Assembly (NCBI GenBank): GCA_964017065.1
Contig: OZ024790.1
Span: 2,660,631 to 2,724,630 of the forward strand
Source of the DNA: Haliclona indistincta
Lineage: Eukaryota > Porifera > Demospongiae > Haplosclerida > Chalinidae
Direction of reading: 5' to 3'
Length of the DNA: 64,000 bases
A program made the position numbers and the translations under genes. The notes below the pieces were generated by a model, which was given only the letters and a program-made list of their open reading frames with translations, did not search any database and was not told where the DNA came from. Shown piece after piece: positions 62,767-64,000 of the stretch. How positions within the stretch are numbered: position 1 is the first letter of the stretch; every line of letters begins with the position of its first letter.

Positions 62767-64000
62767 AACACTATTAAGTCTTTGATCATGCTCCACTGTG
62801 TGAATAAATACCAGTGACTTCATGCAAGGTGACGGTTTCTTGCAAGTAGTAATAAAACGGTGTACCAGTCTGTAAACGCAATCCACAGTAAGTAGCAATT
62901 TTTATAATAATAGAGAGGTTAAGATCCACGTTACGGTGAACGCTAAACGTTAAAAAATTTTAAATGTGACGTCACGCGTTAACGGTGAAAATGGGCGGTA
63001 AAATAAAATCACGGTCGCTGCTTGTCGCGCAGGCTAGGGAACAACTGCTGCGCTGGCTGCTGAGTGTCGCTGCATGGACTATGGAGAGAGCAAGGAGGTA
63101 AAATAAACGTAGCTGCACCCCCTGGCTTTTGGAAGTGCTGCAGCCTGCAGGCGCCTCAGCTCGGCGCCGAGACTGGTTGCCACCTTCTCCCAATCAGCAG
63201 TTTTTTTGAGGACGCGTTTTGAATACTTCGAGACATAAAGCTATGTCTAGCTTCACCCTCCAGCGGAATCCTGGCATAGTCAGAGTTGGCGGCAGAGACG
63301 GTATGCAGCTGTACCGAGCGCTAGCCAGTATGGTCGACCTGTCAGTGTCACACAGTCATAGCTTGCTTATAAACCCTCTACACATCAAGAATTACTTAAA
63401 GAAATGTCAGGCGTCTGTTCTAAACACGGATTGCACGAGCTACCCCACGCTATATAGCGCTGGGTTGCACTTACGTTGTTTTGTCGTGAAAAACGTTGAA
63501 ATTCACCGTGAAAAAGCAGAGGAGGTTGGCCACGCGTCATACTTACACGCACGATCACATGACATTGAAATAGCAAAGAGCCCCGCCCACCGATGCTGCA
63601 GCAGAGCTGCTGGCAGTCCAGCTACAGTCAGTGCTGTGCGAATGGAGACCAAATGTACACGAGGCTGTCCACGAGTGATGTAGAACTGCTGCTAGCAGTG
63701 ATTGAATGCTGTAGCCTTGACTGGCGGTAGGCTGTGCTCAGTATGCTGTACGACTGTTATAAGCGGTCCTACAATAATGTTGGCAAGCTCCAATGCTGTT
63801 TCAAATGCTCACAGCGTTCCTTCGGCGCTCATGGTCACCGTAGACCATCTTCTGCTTCTTCCCAATGTTTCACAGTGTGGCAACCAAAACGGCCAAGCCG
63901 AGCCAAGCCTCCTGAAATACGACCTTCTTTTGGTAGGTTAACAACTTCTTGAACGCTTGCAAACAGTTTCGCTCTGTCCTGCGCCTCCAACTAGTAGCAA
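62767..64000. other. Unassigned right end of the window
   Basis: The longest frame is 63219-63683 (154 codons, MNTSRHKAMSSFTLQ start) and two overlapping ones lie at 63702-63952. None has a recognisable domain, splice-supported structure or paralogue in the window. They could be exons of a neighbouring gene, but the sequence alone does not support that. Confidence 0.25.

Noticed and set aside
63219..63683. 154-codon frame
   Set aside because: No domain, no paralogue in the window and no splice context; listed only as unassigned sequence.

Overview
This is eukaryotic nuclear DNA from an invertebrate animal, most likely a sponge. There are no operons and no dense coding. The only host-type gene I can support is a heavily split ankyrin-repeat gene with GT-AG introns, and it sits in a large excess of nested transposable elements. 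The sponge assignment is an inference from the style of the ankyrin repeats and from a repeat whose end reads ATGCCTCGG...CGAGGCAT, which I associate with demosponge sequences. No ribosomal or mitochondrial marker is present to confirm it.

Host gene. Eight exons on the minus strand run from the start codon at 49667 leftwards to 903 and the gene continues out of the window. Exon 1 encodes MSLTEKQQWEL. Exons 2 to 7 each hold one ankyrin repeat and all begin and end in phase 0; exon 8 holds a terminal-looking repeat. About 0.7 kb of coding sequence is spread over about 49 kb. Four of the exons and their flanking intron sequence are near copies of one another, so the repeats were gained by recent exon duplication.

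Intron content. Two repeat families share one architecture, and I call them RC-A (3055-6233, 11211-13134 and partial copies) and RC-B (13921-15890, 24272-25490, 32331-33537, 43884-45087, 47379-48616, 60054-61349 and partial copies). Each has a long inverted repeat at the 5' end, a subterminal inverted repeat built on TGTAGGGAT / ATCCCTACA, an A/G-rich microsatellite at a fixed internal place, and a perfect terminal hairpin at the 3' end. One RC-A copy has an empty-site counterpart that shows no target duplication. This fits non-autonomous rolling-circle elements of the Helentron/HINE type.

Cut-and-paste elements carry readable target duplications. hAT-like: 1605-2168, 30046-30589, 54485-54801, 57089-59458 and probably 21691-29573. 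TTAA-target: 4161-4751, 17010-17488, 20221-20706, 25603-26329, 62164-62762. TA-target pogo-like: 14212-14624, 23812-23990. TA-target MITE: 46665-46864. 9-bp-target MULE-like: 52361-56062, 57131-59170.

Retroelements, all broken: a CR1/Jockey-type LINE (52401-54457) and a truncated relative (3401-3899); two copies of a second LINE type (6430-7821 minus, 50572-51826 plus); a Ty3/gypsy gag-pol remnant (36463-39000); a BEL/Pao-like fragment (35889-36101). There are also two hAT transposase pseudogenes (16767-17890, 18102-19681), a tyrosine recombinase remnant (22349-23016 minus), a cysteine-rich CXC-type fragment (15899-16419 minus) and a tRNA-like SINE head (55621-55690).

Right flank (about 49.7-64 kb). 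This lies upstream of the ankyrin gene and is nested repeats plus sequence I cannot assign. About 0.35 kb next to the start codon is duplicated 10 kb upstream (49711-50065 and 59895-60258). Insertions into insertions give a relative order for many events: for example, RC-A copy D was interrupted by a 7.9-kb hAT-like element, which holds a decayed tandem array that was itself hit by four different elements.
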